In this document: one piece after another, positions 39,301 through 46,289 of the stretch | Layout: the number at the start of each line of letters is the position of its first letter | Position numbering within the stretch: the first letter of the stretch is position 1 | Assembly (NCBI GenBank): GCA_016720655.1 | Contig: JADKKE010000020.1 | Coordinates: 1 to 59,043 of the forward strand | DNA: 59,043 nt | Source: Bacteroidota bacterium | GTDB taxonomy: Bacteria; Bacteroidota; Bacteroidia; AKYH767-A; 2013-40CM-41-45 | Direction of reading: 5' to 3' | The notes under the pieces: model-generated | The model's database searches: none | What the model was told of the DNA's origin: nothing | What the model saw: only the letters and a program-made list of their open reading frames with translations | Position numbers and translations under genes: made by a program

Positions 39301-41256
39301 GCGACAGCAGGTACAGTACAAACATTTGTGCTGTTGGTTTCTCACTTCGGTAACTACGCCGGTGGAAGTACTGCAGGATTCACATTAAACTTCCCGGGTA
39401 CTACTCCACTCAACATAGGTGCGCCAAACGTTCAATACTGGAGACCCGATGCAGCAAGTACTGCCTGGACACCTGGAACTCTTTCAGCGAACTGGGACCC
39501 ATCCTGTATTACAACTATGGGAACTTGTGCCGGTGGACCTTCAACATGTGTAATTCAAGGTGGACCAAATCAACCTATTATTACAGCAAATACCAGTGTT
39601 AAAAATCTGATCATTAATGCAGGGGCTACCCTCACCATCAATGCCGGAATTACACTTTCTATTTGTGGTGACCTTACTGTCAATGGTACTCTTAACTGTC
39701 TGGCCGGTTCTACTGTTCAGTTTATTGGTAACGCGGTGCAACAAATGTCAGGTAACCTTACCGGTATTAGTTCATTCTGGAATTTAACAATGAGCAAATC
39801 AGGTGGTACACTTACCCCGAATGCCAATGTTGATATCAAAGGAAATTTCACACTGAACACGGCTGCTCCTACAGGCCAATTTATTCCAAATGCTAAATAC
39901 TTTAAAGTTGCAGGTAACTGGGCGAATAATGGTGGTATCGCAACACATGGCGTTGCTACCGGCAGTACATATGAATTCAATGGAGCTGCGGCGCAAACGT
40001 TTACAAACCTGGTCAACCTCGTCGATTTGTATAATATCAAGATGAACCAGAGTCCGGCGTCTACGCTCACATTATCGGTTGGCGCTTTCAATGATATGAA
40101 TGTGACAGACTCTCTTGTTTTCACTTCCGGTAAAATTGTGACCGGAGTTCAAAAGGTATATCACAAAACAAATACCTCACCGGGTCTGGTAACGATTGGT
40201 AATGCAAACAGCTATGTAATTGGGAACCTGAGAAGGGCATTGAATACAGGTTTACAAACCTGGAATTTCCCATTGGGCAGTTCAAGTTTCTACAATCTTG
40301 GACAAATCCAGTATACTGCAAGCCCGGTCACAGCTTATGATCTGACGGGTACATTTACACTGGCCAGTCCATGGGCACCGGTTGTCGGCCCTACTTCATT
40401 AGAATGTATTATCAATACCTATGATGCTTTGATGTTATTCGATCAGGGCTACTGGACATTCACTGCAAGTGTGGGTATCGGAACAGGAACATATACGATG
40501 CGTCTCTTTAATAACGGAGAAACGAACAACACAGGTATGGGTTGGACCGTATCGAAATACATCACCGGAGCCTGGAGTCTGCAGGGATCGTGTTTCATCC
40601 CTTCAACAGCCGGCAATACACAGCGTACAGGCATGAGCGGTTTCAATACTGATTTCGCTACAGCACAATCTCAGCAACCTTTGCCTATCGAGTTGATCAG
40701 CTTTACTGCGGAGCCTTATGGTGAAGGAGTAGAATGCAACTGGGTAACAGCATCAGAATCAAACAATGCATATTTTGAAATTCTACGCAGTTACAATGGT
40801 GAATCTTTCGAAGTGGTGAATACAAACAATCCGATTGCAGGTTGTGGTGCAGGAATTTGCAATGAAACGCGATACTATTCTTATCTCGACAAAGACCATT
40901 GCGAAGGAATTCAATACTATCAACTTCGTCAGGTGGATATCGATGGAAACTTCAGCACTTCAAAAGCTGTTGCCGTAAATTGCAAAGGAAAATTGGATGA
41001 GCTTACCTTGTATCCAAATCCAGCCTATACAGATCTTACGTATACATTCTTTGAATCGGGCGACGGACAAGTTTCTGTTGAATTCGTGGATGTACTCGGC
41101 AAGGTTGTTAAACAGGAGACTATTGCTGTACACAAAGGTTATAACACAATTAAGAGTGGCCTAGAAGATCTTGCCGGTGGTATCTATTATCTCAAACTCA
41201 AAAGAACGGGTGATACTCAGGAAATTTCAAGACAGGCAAAATTCCTGAAGAAATAA
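36385..41256 (+). CDS. Large multidomain secreted protein with T9SS type A sorting domain
   Basis: A protein of 1623 residues from ATG 36385 (MKINFTRNLFVLTLVLISS signal peptide); an in-frame TTG at 36343 would displace the signal. Residues about 30-235 form an NIDO-like beta domain (FGGIRYTSFYISSNGFISF; STLIAPLWDDM). Residues about 240-1000 hold five modules of about 150 residues, each starting with a Cys-containing PANDxC-like motif (near 242, 393, 549, 699 and 844), most with a central AVYTGAC...DD motif, resembling pre-peptidase C-terminal-like domains. Residues about 1070-1190 are short beta-helix-like repeats (NLIINAGATLTINAGITL). The T9SS domain starts at about 1543 (LYPNPAYTDLTYTF) and ends LKKTG-like with FLKK. 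A cell-surface structural or adhesive role is likely but inferred. Confidence 0.9.
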   Translation: MKINFTRNLFVLTLVLISSCFSAMALPGIQYGLTASTVAFTTIGAPATTATQGTPIGANVDESLIGPISPTGFAVNFGGIRYTSFYISSNGFISFQNPGGALPANNIATAPSTLIAPLWDDMKTGPAGRVAWIYSFGTLTVEWNNMLWGNNAAAASMNFQAKVVTASGNILFAYQQVAGAVDVSTSLGASIGLSGYCPGDYFSQNNSSVQTINVSWGKSVLFNTISTKPTTNQLFTWAPTAAVPANDTCGSATVMAFNPGSITTLTNQTTVMTKQITMAAVNPPRPAAWPATVYSNDVWYSVTKPVGITSFELLVNNTCPTSFTTQMAVYTGACNAFTLVAADDASNTGSPGNPYLYIQGRPCNVAETFLVRIESDQDNWVGNFDITLRPPGTNCTSATGLANDITCWFYDPANPSPGSYNTTVAPTNWIMSNNGFINNFDTNNVNPRNLATSGSDYLFAFTPTASGCYDFSLFNTAANSNPGMFIYTACPTSGAVVAYNIGAGGSAININSLTLGAGFTYYIMIDNDTAAAPSTNFSFSMTPSAFGAPPNDLCANPPLSSAITPITGSSCIGAINYTVSCATPSATGSVINPGCAGFVDGVTGDVWFTMTSASAQPHSISVQPGSTGTSATDLGMAVYTGACGALSTMIGCDDNSAGSNMPAITVVPPGAGTVYYVRVWSNTGATPGTFRICAISGCTPANDLCSGAVSLALGVSATYQTNICASGTGASDTGPATCWDAGSLNTVWYRVTITGTSLRIRTRLRSLTDSQIALYSGVCGGLTQVGCNDNFTLCSSGGGRNSDLNVTGLTPGTYYIRVDGRGAATGTFDIMAIDGASSFPPIPDQDCDLATPVCTANTTVADPGFTGSGNICDLNTGTCLGSAEASGVWYTFSTTSTGPGSNLQFVVTPNNGFSDYDFQMWETTGMGSYCSLIQTNPTSGTFPFRTCNYSAVGTTGLSSSAGGGFNPPYTLNATAGTVQTFVLLVSHFGNYAGGSTAGFTLNFPGTTPLNIGAPNVQYWRPDAASTAWTPGTLSANWDPSCITTMGTCAGGPSTCVIQGGPNQPIITANTSVKNLIINAGATLTINAGITLSICGDLTVNGTLNCLAGSTVQFIGNAVQQMSGNLTGISSFWNLTMSKSGGTLTPNANVDIKGNFTLNTAAPTGQFIPNAKYFKVAGNWANNGGIATHGVATGSTYEFNGAAAQTFTNLVNLVDLYNIKMNQSPASTLTLSVGAFNDMNVTDSLVFTSGKIVTGVQKVYHKTNTSPGLVTIGNANSYVIGNLRRALNTGLQTWNFPLGSSSFYNLGQIQYTASPVTAYDLTGTFTLASPWAPVVGPTSLECIINTYDALMLFDQGYWTFTASVGIGTGTYTMRLFNNGETNNTGMGWTVSKYITGAWSLQGSCFIPSTAGNTQRTGMSGFNTDFATAQSQQPLPIELISFTAEPYGEGVECNWVTASESNNAYFEILRSYNGESFEVVNTNNPIAGCGAGICNETRYYSYLDKDHCEGIQYYQLRQVDIDGNFSTSKAVAVNCKGKLDELTLYPNPAYTDLTYTFFESGDGQVSVEFVDVLGKVVKQETIAVHKGYNTIKSGLEDLAGGIYYLKLKRTGDTQEISRQAKFLKK

Positions 41257-41313
41257 TTCAATGTTTGTTAATCCGGTGATTCTAAACCGGTTCTAATTTA
41301 GTTTAAGGTTGTT

Positions 41314-41348
41314 AACCGCCTGAATTGTAAAAATTCAGGCGGTTTTTT
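41314..41348 (+). terminator. Intrinsic terminator of the large T9SS protein gene
   Basis: A 13-bp perfect stem, AACCGCCTGAATT (41314-41326) with AATTCAGGCGGTT (41332-41344), and a loop GTAAA, followed by a T-run. It begins 58 bp after the stop at 41256. Confidence 0.93.
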
Positions 41349-41430
41349 TATTGAGTACAATTCGTTTCCAAAAACAATTCAAATCGGGGTAAACAGGCAT
41401 TCCTAAGCTTCAAAGGCTCATGCTTTTTTC

Positions 41431-41438
41431 TATCTTTG
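41431..41438 (+). promoter_or_regulatory. Candidate Bacteroidota -7 element (TATCTTTG) of yidC
   Basis: This is an exact TAnnTTTG match, 22 bp before the yidC ATG and after the preceding terminator, so position and sequence agree. The -33 region (around 41405-41410) is only a poor match. Confidence 0.45.
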
Positions 41439-41460
41439 CCATCCATTTTTATAATCCCTC

Positions 41461-43305
41461 ATGGACAAAAATTCCATTATTGGTCTTTCAATTATAGGTC
41501 TGCTCATCGTAGGCTATTCTATTTTCACACAACCCAGCAAGGAGGAACTTGCTGCTGCCCGTCATAAACAAGATTCTATTGCTGCTCTTCAGGTTCAGGA
41601 AAAGGCAATGGATACTATTCAGCAAACCGCTGTGGTGCCTGTTAATGCTACGGATTCATCATTGAGCATTCCGAACGATTCCATACTTGCACATAATGAA
41701 AAACAACAGTTCGGTGATTTCTATGAAGCAGCGAATGGCACGGAGCAATTACTGACGCTGGAAAACACCAAAATAAAGGGTGAGATCTCTTCCAAAGGCG
41801 GAAGAATCAGAGCTATCGAACTCAAAGACTATAAATCGTGGCAAGGAAATCCTGTACGACTTTTTTCTTCTGATTCGAGTGTATTCAATCTTACACTGTC
41901 TGCGCAAAACAGGATTATCAATACTGAGGCACTCTTCTTTCAGGCTTCCGGAAGTGATGGAAATAAAAAAAGTGTGACCATGCGTTTGCCTGCCGGTGAC
42001 AAGAGATATATAGAATATGTTTATACACTGGAAGACGATTCTTATCTCGTAGATTATAAAATCAATGTTGTCGGTTTACAAGATTTGATTTCTCAAAATG
42101 CCGGCTACATCAATCTCGACTGGAAAGATCAATTGATCAGAGAAGAACAAAGTTTGTCTTCTGAACGGGAAGCATCCACAGTCTATTACAGATTTGCTGA
42201 AGAGGATGTAGATTTTATCAGTTATACAACAGATGAAAAACAATCGCTGAAGACAAAAGTAAAATGGATCTCCTTCAAACAACATTTCTTTAATGTAACA
42301 TTGATTGCAGAAAATTCATTCGATTCTCCGGTAGTTGAAACGTTTACTGAAAAAGACAAAGATTATGTGAAGTCCATGTCCGCTTCATTCGCTTTGCCTT
42401 ATGAAAGAAAGCAGATTCAGTCCTACAACATGCGTTTTTATGCAGGACCGAATCATTGCCAGACACTGAAAAAAATAGATGACCTCAACCTGGAAAAACT
42501 GATCCCATTGGGCTGGGGAATTTTCGGATGGGTGAATAAATACCTTGTCATTCCTACATTCAATTTCCTGAACAGTTTCGATATCAATTATGGAATCATC
42601 ATCCTGTTGCTTACGGTGCTGGTAAGAATCATCCTTCTTCCTCTCACCTATGGCTCTTTCAAGTCACAGGCAAAAATGAAAGTGCTGCAACCCGAAATGG
42701 CAGAAATCAATGAAAAGTTCAAGGATGATGCGATGAAGAAACAACAGGAAGTGATGGGCCTGTACAAGAAGGCGGGTGTAAATCCACTTGGAGGGTGTAT
42801 TCCCGGCCTCCTGCAGCTTCCTATCCTCATTGCCATGTTCCGTTTCTTCCCGGCATCCATTGAGCTGCGACAGGAACCGTTTCTTTGGGCTCATGACTTG
42901 TCGACGTATGACAGCATCCTGAATTTACCGTTCACCATTCCTTTTTATGGCGCTCACGTAAGTTTGTTCACTTTATTGATGACAGTTTCTACCTTGATCT
43001 ACACGCGAATGAATATGCAGATGTCATCGGCCATGAATCCTCAGATGAAATGGATGATGTACCTGATGCCTATTCTCTTCCTCGGATTCTTCAATAATTA
43101 TTCAGCCGGATTGAGCTACTATTATTTCCTCAGTAACATCTTTGGTTTTGGCCAGCAATACCTTTTCAAAGCCTTTGTGAATGAAGATGCGATTCACCGC
43201 CAAATTCAGGAAAACAAGAAAAAACCCGTTAAAAAATCCGGATTTCAGGCCCGTCTGGAACAAATGGCCAAAGATCGTGGAATGCAGCCTCCAAAGAAAC
43301 GTTAA
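41461..43305 (+). CDS. yidC: Membrane protein insertase YidC
   Basis: An inner-membrane protein of 614 residues that inserts and folds membrane proteins with or without Sec. It begins MDKNSIIGLSIIGLLIVGYS (first helix). The large periplasmic domain follows (about 60-345; NTKIKGEISSKGGRIRAIELKDY), then the conserved C-terminal five-helix core: FNSFDINYGIIILLL, LLPLTYGSFKSQAKMKVLQPE (the cytoplasmic hairpin with its basic residues), GCIPGLLQLPILIAMFRFFP, then NPQMKWMMYLMPILFLGFFN. The C-terminal tail is basic (KKKPVKKSG; MQPPKKR), as expected for ribosome contact. Length is normal for the phylum. Confidence 0.95.
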   Translation: MDKNSIIGLSIIGLLIVGYSIFTQPSKEELAAARHKQDSIAALQVQEKAMDTIQQTAVVPVNATDSSLSIPNDSILAHNEKQQFGDFYEAANGTEQLLTLENTKIKGEISSKGGRIRAIELKDYKSWQGNPVRLFSSDSSVFNLTLSAQNRIINTEALFFQASGSDGNKKSVTMRLPAGDKRYIEYVYTLEDDSYLVDYKINVVGLQDLISQNAGYINLDWKDQLIREEQSLSSEREASTVYYRFAEEDVDFISYTTDEKQSLKTKVKWISFKQHFFNVTLIAENSFDSPVVETFTEKDKDYVKSMSASFALPYERKQIQSYNMRFYAGPNHCQTLKKIDDLNLEKLIPLGWGIFGWVNKYLVIPTFNFLNSFDINYGIIILLLTVLVRIILLPLTYGSFKSQAKMKVLQPEMAEINEKFKDDAMKKQQEVMGLYKKAGVNPLGGCIPGLLQLPILIAMFRFFPASIELRQEPFLWAHDLSTYDSILNLPFTIPFYGAHVSLFTLLMTVSTLIYTRMNMQMSSAMNPQMKWMMYLMPILFLGFFNNYSAGLSYYYFLSNIFGFGQQYLFKAFVNEDAIHRQIQENKKKPVKKSGFQARLEQMAKDRGMQPPKKR

Positions 43306-43343
43306 TGGCTTGATTTTTAAAGAAGAAAGACAGAACTTTGTGT

Positions 43344-43392
43344 TAGAATTATGAGTTTAGAATTATGAATTATGAGTTTGGTATTGAAGATT
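43344..43392. repeat. Heptad array D: exactly seven 7-bp units (TAGAATT/ATGAATT type)
   Basis: Units in order: TAGAATT, ATGAGTT, TAGAATT, ATGAATT, ATGAGTT, TGGTATT, GAAGATT (49 bp), in the yidC-HPPD gap. About 18 bp further on, 43410-43430 reads TTATTTT, AATTCTT, AATTATA, that is, related units in inverted orientation. Confidence 0.85.
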
Positions 43393-43447
43393 GTTTGTCC
43401 CGGTACTCCTTATTTTAATTCTTAATTATAATCTATCAAACAGGATG

Positions 43448-43468
43448 TGAAAATTTAAAATCTAAAAT
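43448..43468. repeat. Heptad array E: three 7-bp units, inverted, before the HPPD gene
   Basis: TGAAAAT, TTAAAAT and CTAAAAT end 5 bp before the HPPD ATG. On the minus strand they read ATTTTAG, ATTTTAA, ATTTTCA, that is, the same unit type as arrays C and F but inverted. The HPPD gene is thus bracketed by inverted copies. Confidence 0.7.
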
Positions 43469-43473
43469 TCACA

Positions 43474-44568
43474 ATGTCCCAAGACTTCCTTCCTCTCCTC
43501 GGCACAGACCATATTGAATTTTGGGTAGGCAATGCAAAACAGGCTGCTTACTATTATCAAAAAGCTTTTGGTTTTGAATTGGTAGCTTATGCCGGACCTG
43601 AAACCGGAATTCGTGACAGAGCATCCTATGTTCTGCAGCAAGGAAAAATCCGATTCATACTTACCACTGCCATGCAGCCGGATACGGAAATTGCCAAGCA
43701 CGTGATGAAGCACGGTGATGGTGTGAAAGTGCTTGCTTTATTGGTTGATGATGCAGAAAAATCTTTTTATGAAACCATGTCACGCGGAGCAAAAGCTCAT
43801 ACACAACCGCAAACTGCGACAGATGAATTCGGAGAAGTGAAAACTGCCACCATTCATACGTACGGTGAAACACTCCATAAATTCGTTGAAAGAAAAAGGT
43901 ATACAGGTGTGTTCATGCCCGGATACAAACCTGCTAAAGCGTCGTTCAAAGCTGAACCGGTTGGTCTCGAATATGTAGATCATTGTGTGGGCAATGTTGA
44001 ATTGGGAAAAATGAATGAGTGGGTGAAGTTCTATGAAGATGTGATGGGCTTTAAAATGATCATCACGTTCGACGACAGTGATATTTCCACAGAATATTCT
44101 GCTTTGATGAGCAAGGTTGTTTCCAATGGTAACGGGTATGTGAAATTTCCGATCAATGAGCCTGCTGCCGGAAAGAAAAAATCTCAGATTGATGAATACC
44201 TTGAATTTTACCAGGGTCCGGGAGTACAACACATTGCCATCATCACGCACGATGTAGTGAAGACTGTAACCGAATTGCAGAAACGCGGTGTTGATTTTCT
44301 ACAAGTTCCCGGAAGCTATTACGATGAATTGGAAACACGCGTAGGTAAAATTGATGAAGACATACAATCGCTTCGTAACTTAGGGATTCTGGTCGACCGT
44401 GACAATGAAGGTTACCTGCTTCAAATTTTTACAAAACCTGTTGAAGACAGACCAACTGTTTTCTTTGAAATCATCCAACGCAAAGGTGCCAAATCCTTTG
44501 GAAAAGGAAATTTCAAGGCACTCTTTGAGGCTATTGAGAGAGAGCAGGCTCTGAGGGGAAACCTTTAG
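43474..44568 (+). CDS. hppD: 4-hydroxyphenylpyruvate dioxygenase
   Basis: A non-haem iron enzyme of 364 residues. It turns 4-hydroxyphenylpyruvate into homogentisate, the second step of tyrosine degradation. It has two VOC-type halves, and the catalytic C-terminal half carries the Fe ligands His170 (VDHCVG), His253 (VQHIAII) and Glu332 (FFEIIQRKG). The end (KGNFKALFEAIEREQ) is the family's C-terminal helix, with length as usual. The start is ATG 43474 (MSQDFLPLLGTDHIEFWVG). No homogentisate dioxygenase or fumarylacetoacetase gene is adjacent, so the rest of the pathway is elsewhere or absent. It is flanked by heptad arrays E (5 bp upstream) and F (1 bp downstream). Confidence 0.96.
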   Translation: MSQDFLPLLGTDHIEFWVGNAKQAAYYYQKAFGFELVAYAGPETGIRDRASYVLQQGKIRFILTTAMQPDTEIAKHVMKHGDGVKVLALLVDDAEKSFYETMSRGAKAHTQPQTATDEFGEVKTATIHTYGETLHKFVERKRYTGVFMPGYKPAKASFKAEPVGLEYVDHCVGNVELGKMNEWVKFYEDVMGFKMIITFDDSDISTEYSALMSKVVSNGNGYVKFPINEPAAGKKKSQIDEYLEFYQGPGVQHIAIITHDVVKTVTELQKRGVDFLQVPGSYYDELETRVGKIDEDIQSLRNLGILVDRDNEGYLLQIFTKPVEDRPTVFFEIIQRKGAKSFGKGNFKALFEAIEREQALRGNL

Positions 44569-44569
44569 A

Positions 44570-44618
44570 ATTGATGATTTTAGATCGAGGATTGTAGATT
44601 GGGGATTGTAGATTGGGG
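44570..44618. repeat. Heptad array F: exactly seven 7-bp units, homologous to array C
   Basis: Units in order: ATTGATG, ATTTTAG, ATCGAGG, ATTGTAG, ATTGGGG, ATTGTAG, ATTGGGG (49 bp), starting one base after the HPPD stop codon. Units 2, 4 and 6 are identical to those of array C at 29892-29940, and the others differ by one base or a few. Confidence 0.93.
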
Positions 44619-44739
44619 GCTTTCTAGTTCTGCTATGTACCATTAGCAAATCCTTATTCCTTTTTTAAACAGTATTGTAGATTTTTGAGGCAAAAACCGT
44701 CTATTTATCAATCCTTCATGTTTCCAATCTCTGGAATTG

Positions 44740-44747
44740 TATTTTTG
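44740..44747 (+). promoter_or_regulatory. Candidate Bacteroidota -7 element (TATTTTTG)
   Basis: An exact TAnnTTTG match 50 bp before the ATG of the TlpA-like gene. TTTCC about 17 bp upstream is at best a weak -33 element. Confidence 0.35.
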
Positions 44748-44797
44748 TGTAACCTATTTATGGAATAAATGTTGAAATTCAAGTCATTATAAAGATT

Positions 44798-46231
44798 ATG
44801 GTTAAAAAACACAACTTTTCAGTTCGCAATTTTTTCTCCTTCACCCTGCTTCTATTGATCTTATCCTTTACAGCATCCGCTTCCGGTGGATATGAAATCA
44901 GGGTGCGCATGAATGGATTGAGGGATACAGTTTGTTATCTCGGAAACCATTTTGGCGACAAGCAATATGTGAAGGACACTGTTCGTGTCGATCATGATGG
45001 CTGGGCAATATTCAAAGGAAACGAGCCGCTTCCGGGTGGAATTTATCTGGTTGTTTTGCCGAGTCATACCTATTTTGAAATTGTAGTAAACGAGCAAAAA
45101 TTTTCCATAGAAACGGACACGACAGATTTTGTTGAGTCAATGAAAATTACCGGCTCATTGGAGAATAAACTTTTTAATGATCATCAGAAATTTATCGTTG
45201 AAAGAACCAAATATTCTCAGACGGTTAAAGGAAGGATGGATGCAAATAAAGACAACAAAGACAGCACCGCTGCTTTGAAGAAAATAATTGCTGATGTTGA
45301 TAAGGAGGTAAAAGAATATCGTCTGAAACTGATGAGAGACTTCCCACAAACCTTCATGGCGAAGATCATCAAAACAATGTCGGAGCCGGAAGTTCCTGAA
45401 GCTCCAAAAGACGAAAAAGGAAACATCACGGATTCTACTTTTCAATTCCGGTATTACAAAGCTCACTATCTTGAAAATGTAGATTTCAGTGACGATCGTT
45501 TGTTACGCACACCCCTGTTGCAAACGAAAATAAAAACCTATACACAGCAGCTTACAGTTCCGCTTCCGGATTCCATTATCGCCTCTGTAGACACAATCAT
45601 CGACAGATCCAAAGCGAACAAGGAAGTATTTAAATATGCAGTTGCAACACTGGCAAACTTTTATGAAACGTCCAATATCATGGGCTATGATAAAGTCTTT
45701 GTCCATATCGCTGAAAAATATTACCTCTCGAATGATGCCTATTGGGCCGACTCTACTTTGAAAGCAAAAATTCACGAACGGGTAATGAAGATCAAGCCAA
45801 ATATCCTTGGCGAAAAAGCCTACAACCTGGTGATGCCGGATACCGCTTTTGTGATGCATAGTTTACAGGATATAAAAGAAAAATATACCATTCTTGCATT
45901 CTGGGATCCAACCTGCAGCCATTGTAAACATGAAATTCCAATGCTCTCTGCCTACCGCGATAGCGCACGGGCAAAGGGAATCAGTGTAGAAGTCTTTTCA
46001 GTCGGTATCGAATCGGATATCGAGTTGTGGAAAAAATTCATCCGGGACAATAAGCTCAAATGGATCAATGTTTCGGATTTGTACAACAATACCAATTTCA
46101 GAAATTACTACGATATCTATTCTACACCCGTAATTTATTTATTGGATGATCAGAAAAGGATCATCGCCAAACGTCTGGATACAGAAAAAATCCGCGACTT
46201 CATTTCGAATAGCATGAAAGGAACGAAATAA
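44798..46231 (+). CDS. TlpA-like thioredoxin-fold protein with DUF4369/DUF5106-type N-terminal part
   Basis: An exported thiol-disulfide protein of 477 residues. The signal peptide is FFSFTLLLLILSFTASASG. Residues about 30-130 resemble DUF4369 (YEIRVRMNGLRDTVCYLGNHFG; KGNEPLPGGIYLVVLP). A helical middle region follows, with LKKIIADVDKEVKEYRLKLM. The C-terminal thioredoxin domain (about 335-477) has the active site WDPTCSHCKHEIP (CxxC with Ser-His between), then VFSVGIESDIELWKKFIRDN and the cis-Pro loop STPVIYLLD. Proteins of this layout act in the periplasm, often in disulfide reduction or cytochrome maturation; the substrate is not identifiable here. The gene is followed by a terminator shared with the converging BNR gene. 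Confidence 0.9.
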   Translation: MVKKHNFSVRNFFSFTLLLLILSFTASASGGYEIRVRMNGLRDTVCYLGNHFGDKQYVKDTVRVDHDGWAIFKGNEPLPGGIYLVVLPSHTYFEIVVNEQKFSIETDTTDFVESMKITGSLENKLFNDHQKFIVERTKYSQTVKGRMDANKDNKDSTAALKKIIADVDKEVKEYRLKLMRDFPQTFMAKIIKTMSEPEVPEAPKDEKGNITDSTFQFRYYKAHYLENVDFSDDRLLRTPLLQTKIKTYTQQLTVPLPDSIIASVDTIIDRSKANKEVFKYAVATLANFYETSNIMGYDKVFVHIAEKYYLSNDAYWADSTLKAKIHERVMKIKPNILGEKAYNLVMPDTAFVMHSLQDIKEKYTILAFWDPTCSHCKHEIPMLSAYRDSARAKGISVEVFSVGIESDIELWKKFIRDNKLKWINVSDLYNNTNFRNYYDIYSTPVIYLLDDQKRIIAKRLDTEKIRDFISNSMKGTK

Positions 46232-46249
46232 GATACGTCATCACACTTC

Positions 46250-46288
46250 AAAAAAAAACGCCTTGTAAATACAGGGCGTTTTTTTTGT
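46250..46288. terminator. Bidirectional intrinsic terminator (TlpA-like gene / BNR gene)
   Basis: Stem CGCCTTGT (46259-46266) with ACAGGGCG (46271-46278), one G-T wobble, loop AAAT, with an A-run on the left and a T-run on the right. It lies between converging genes, 20 bp after the stop at 46231 and directly after the end of the minus-strand gene. Confidence 0.9.
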
Positions 46289-46289
46289 T

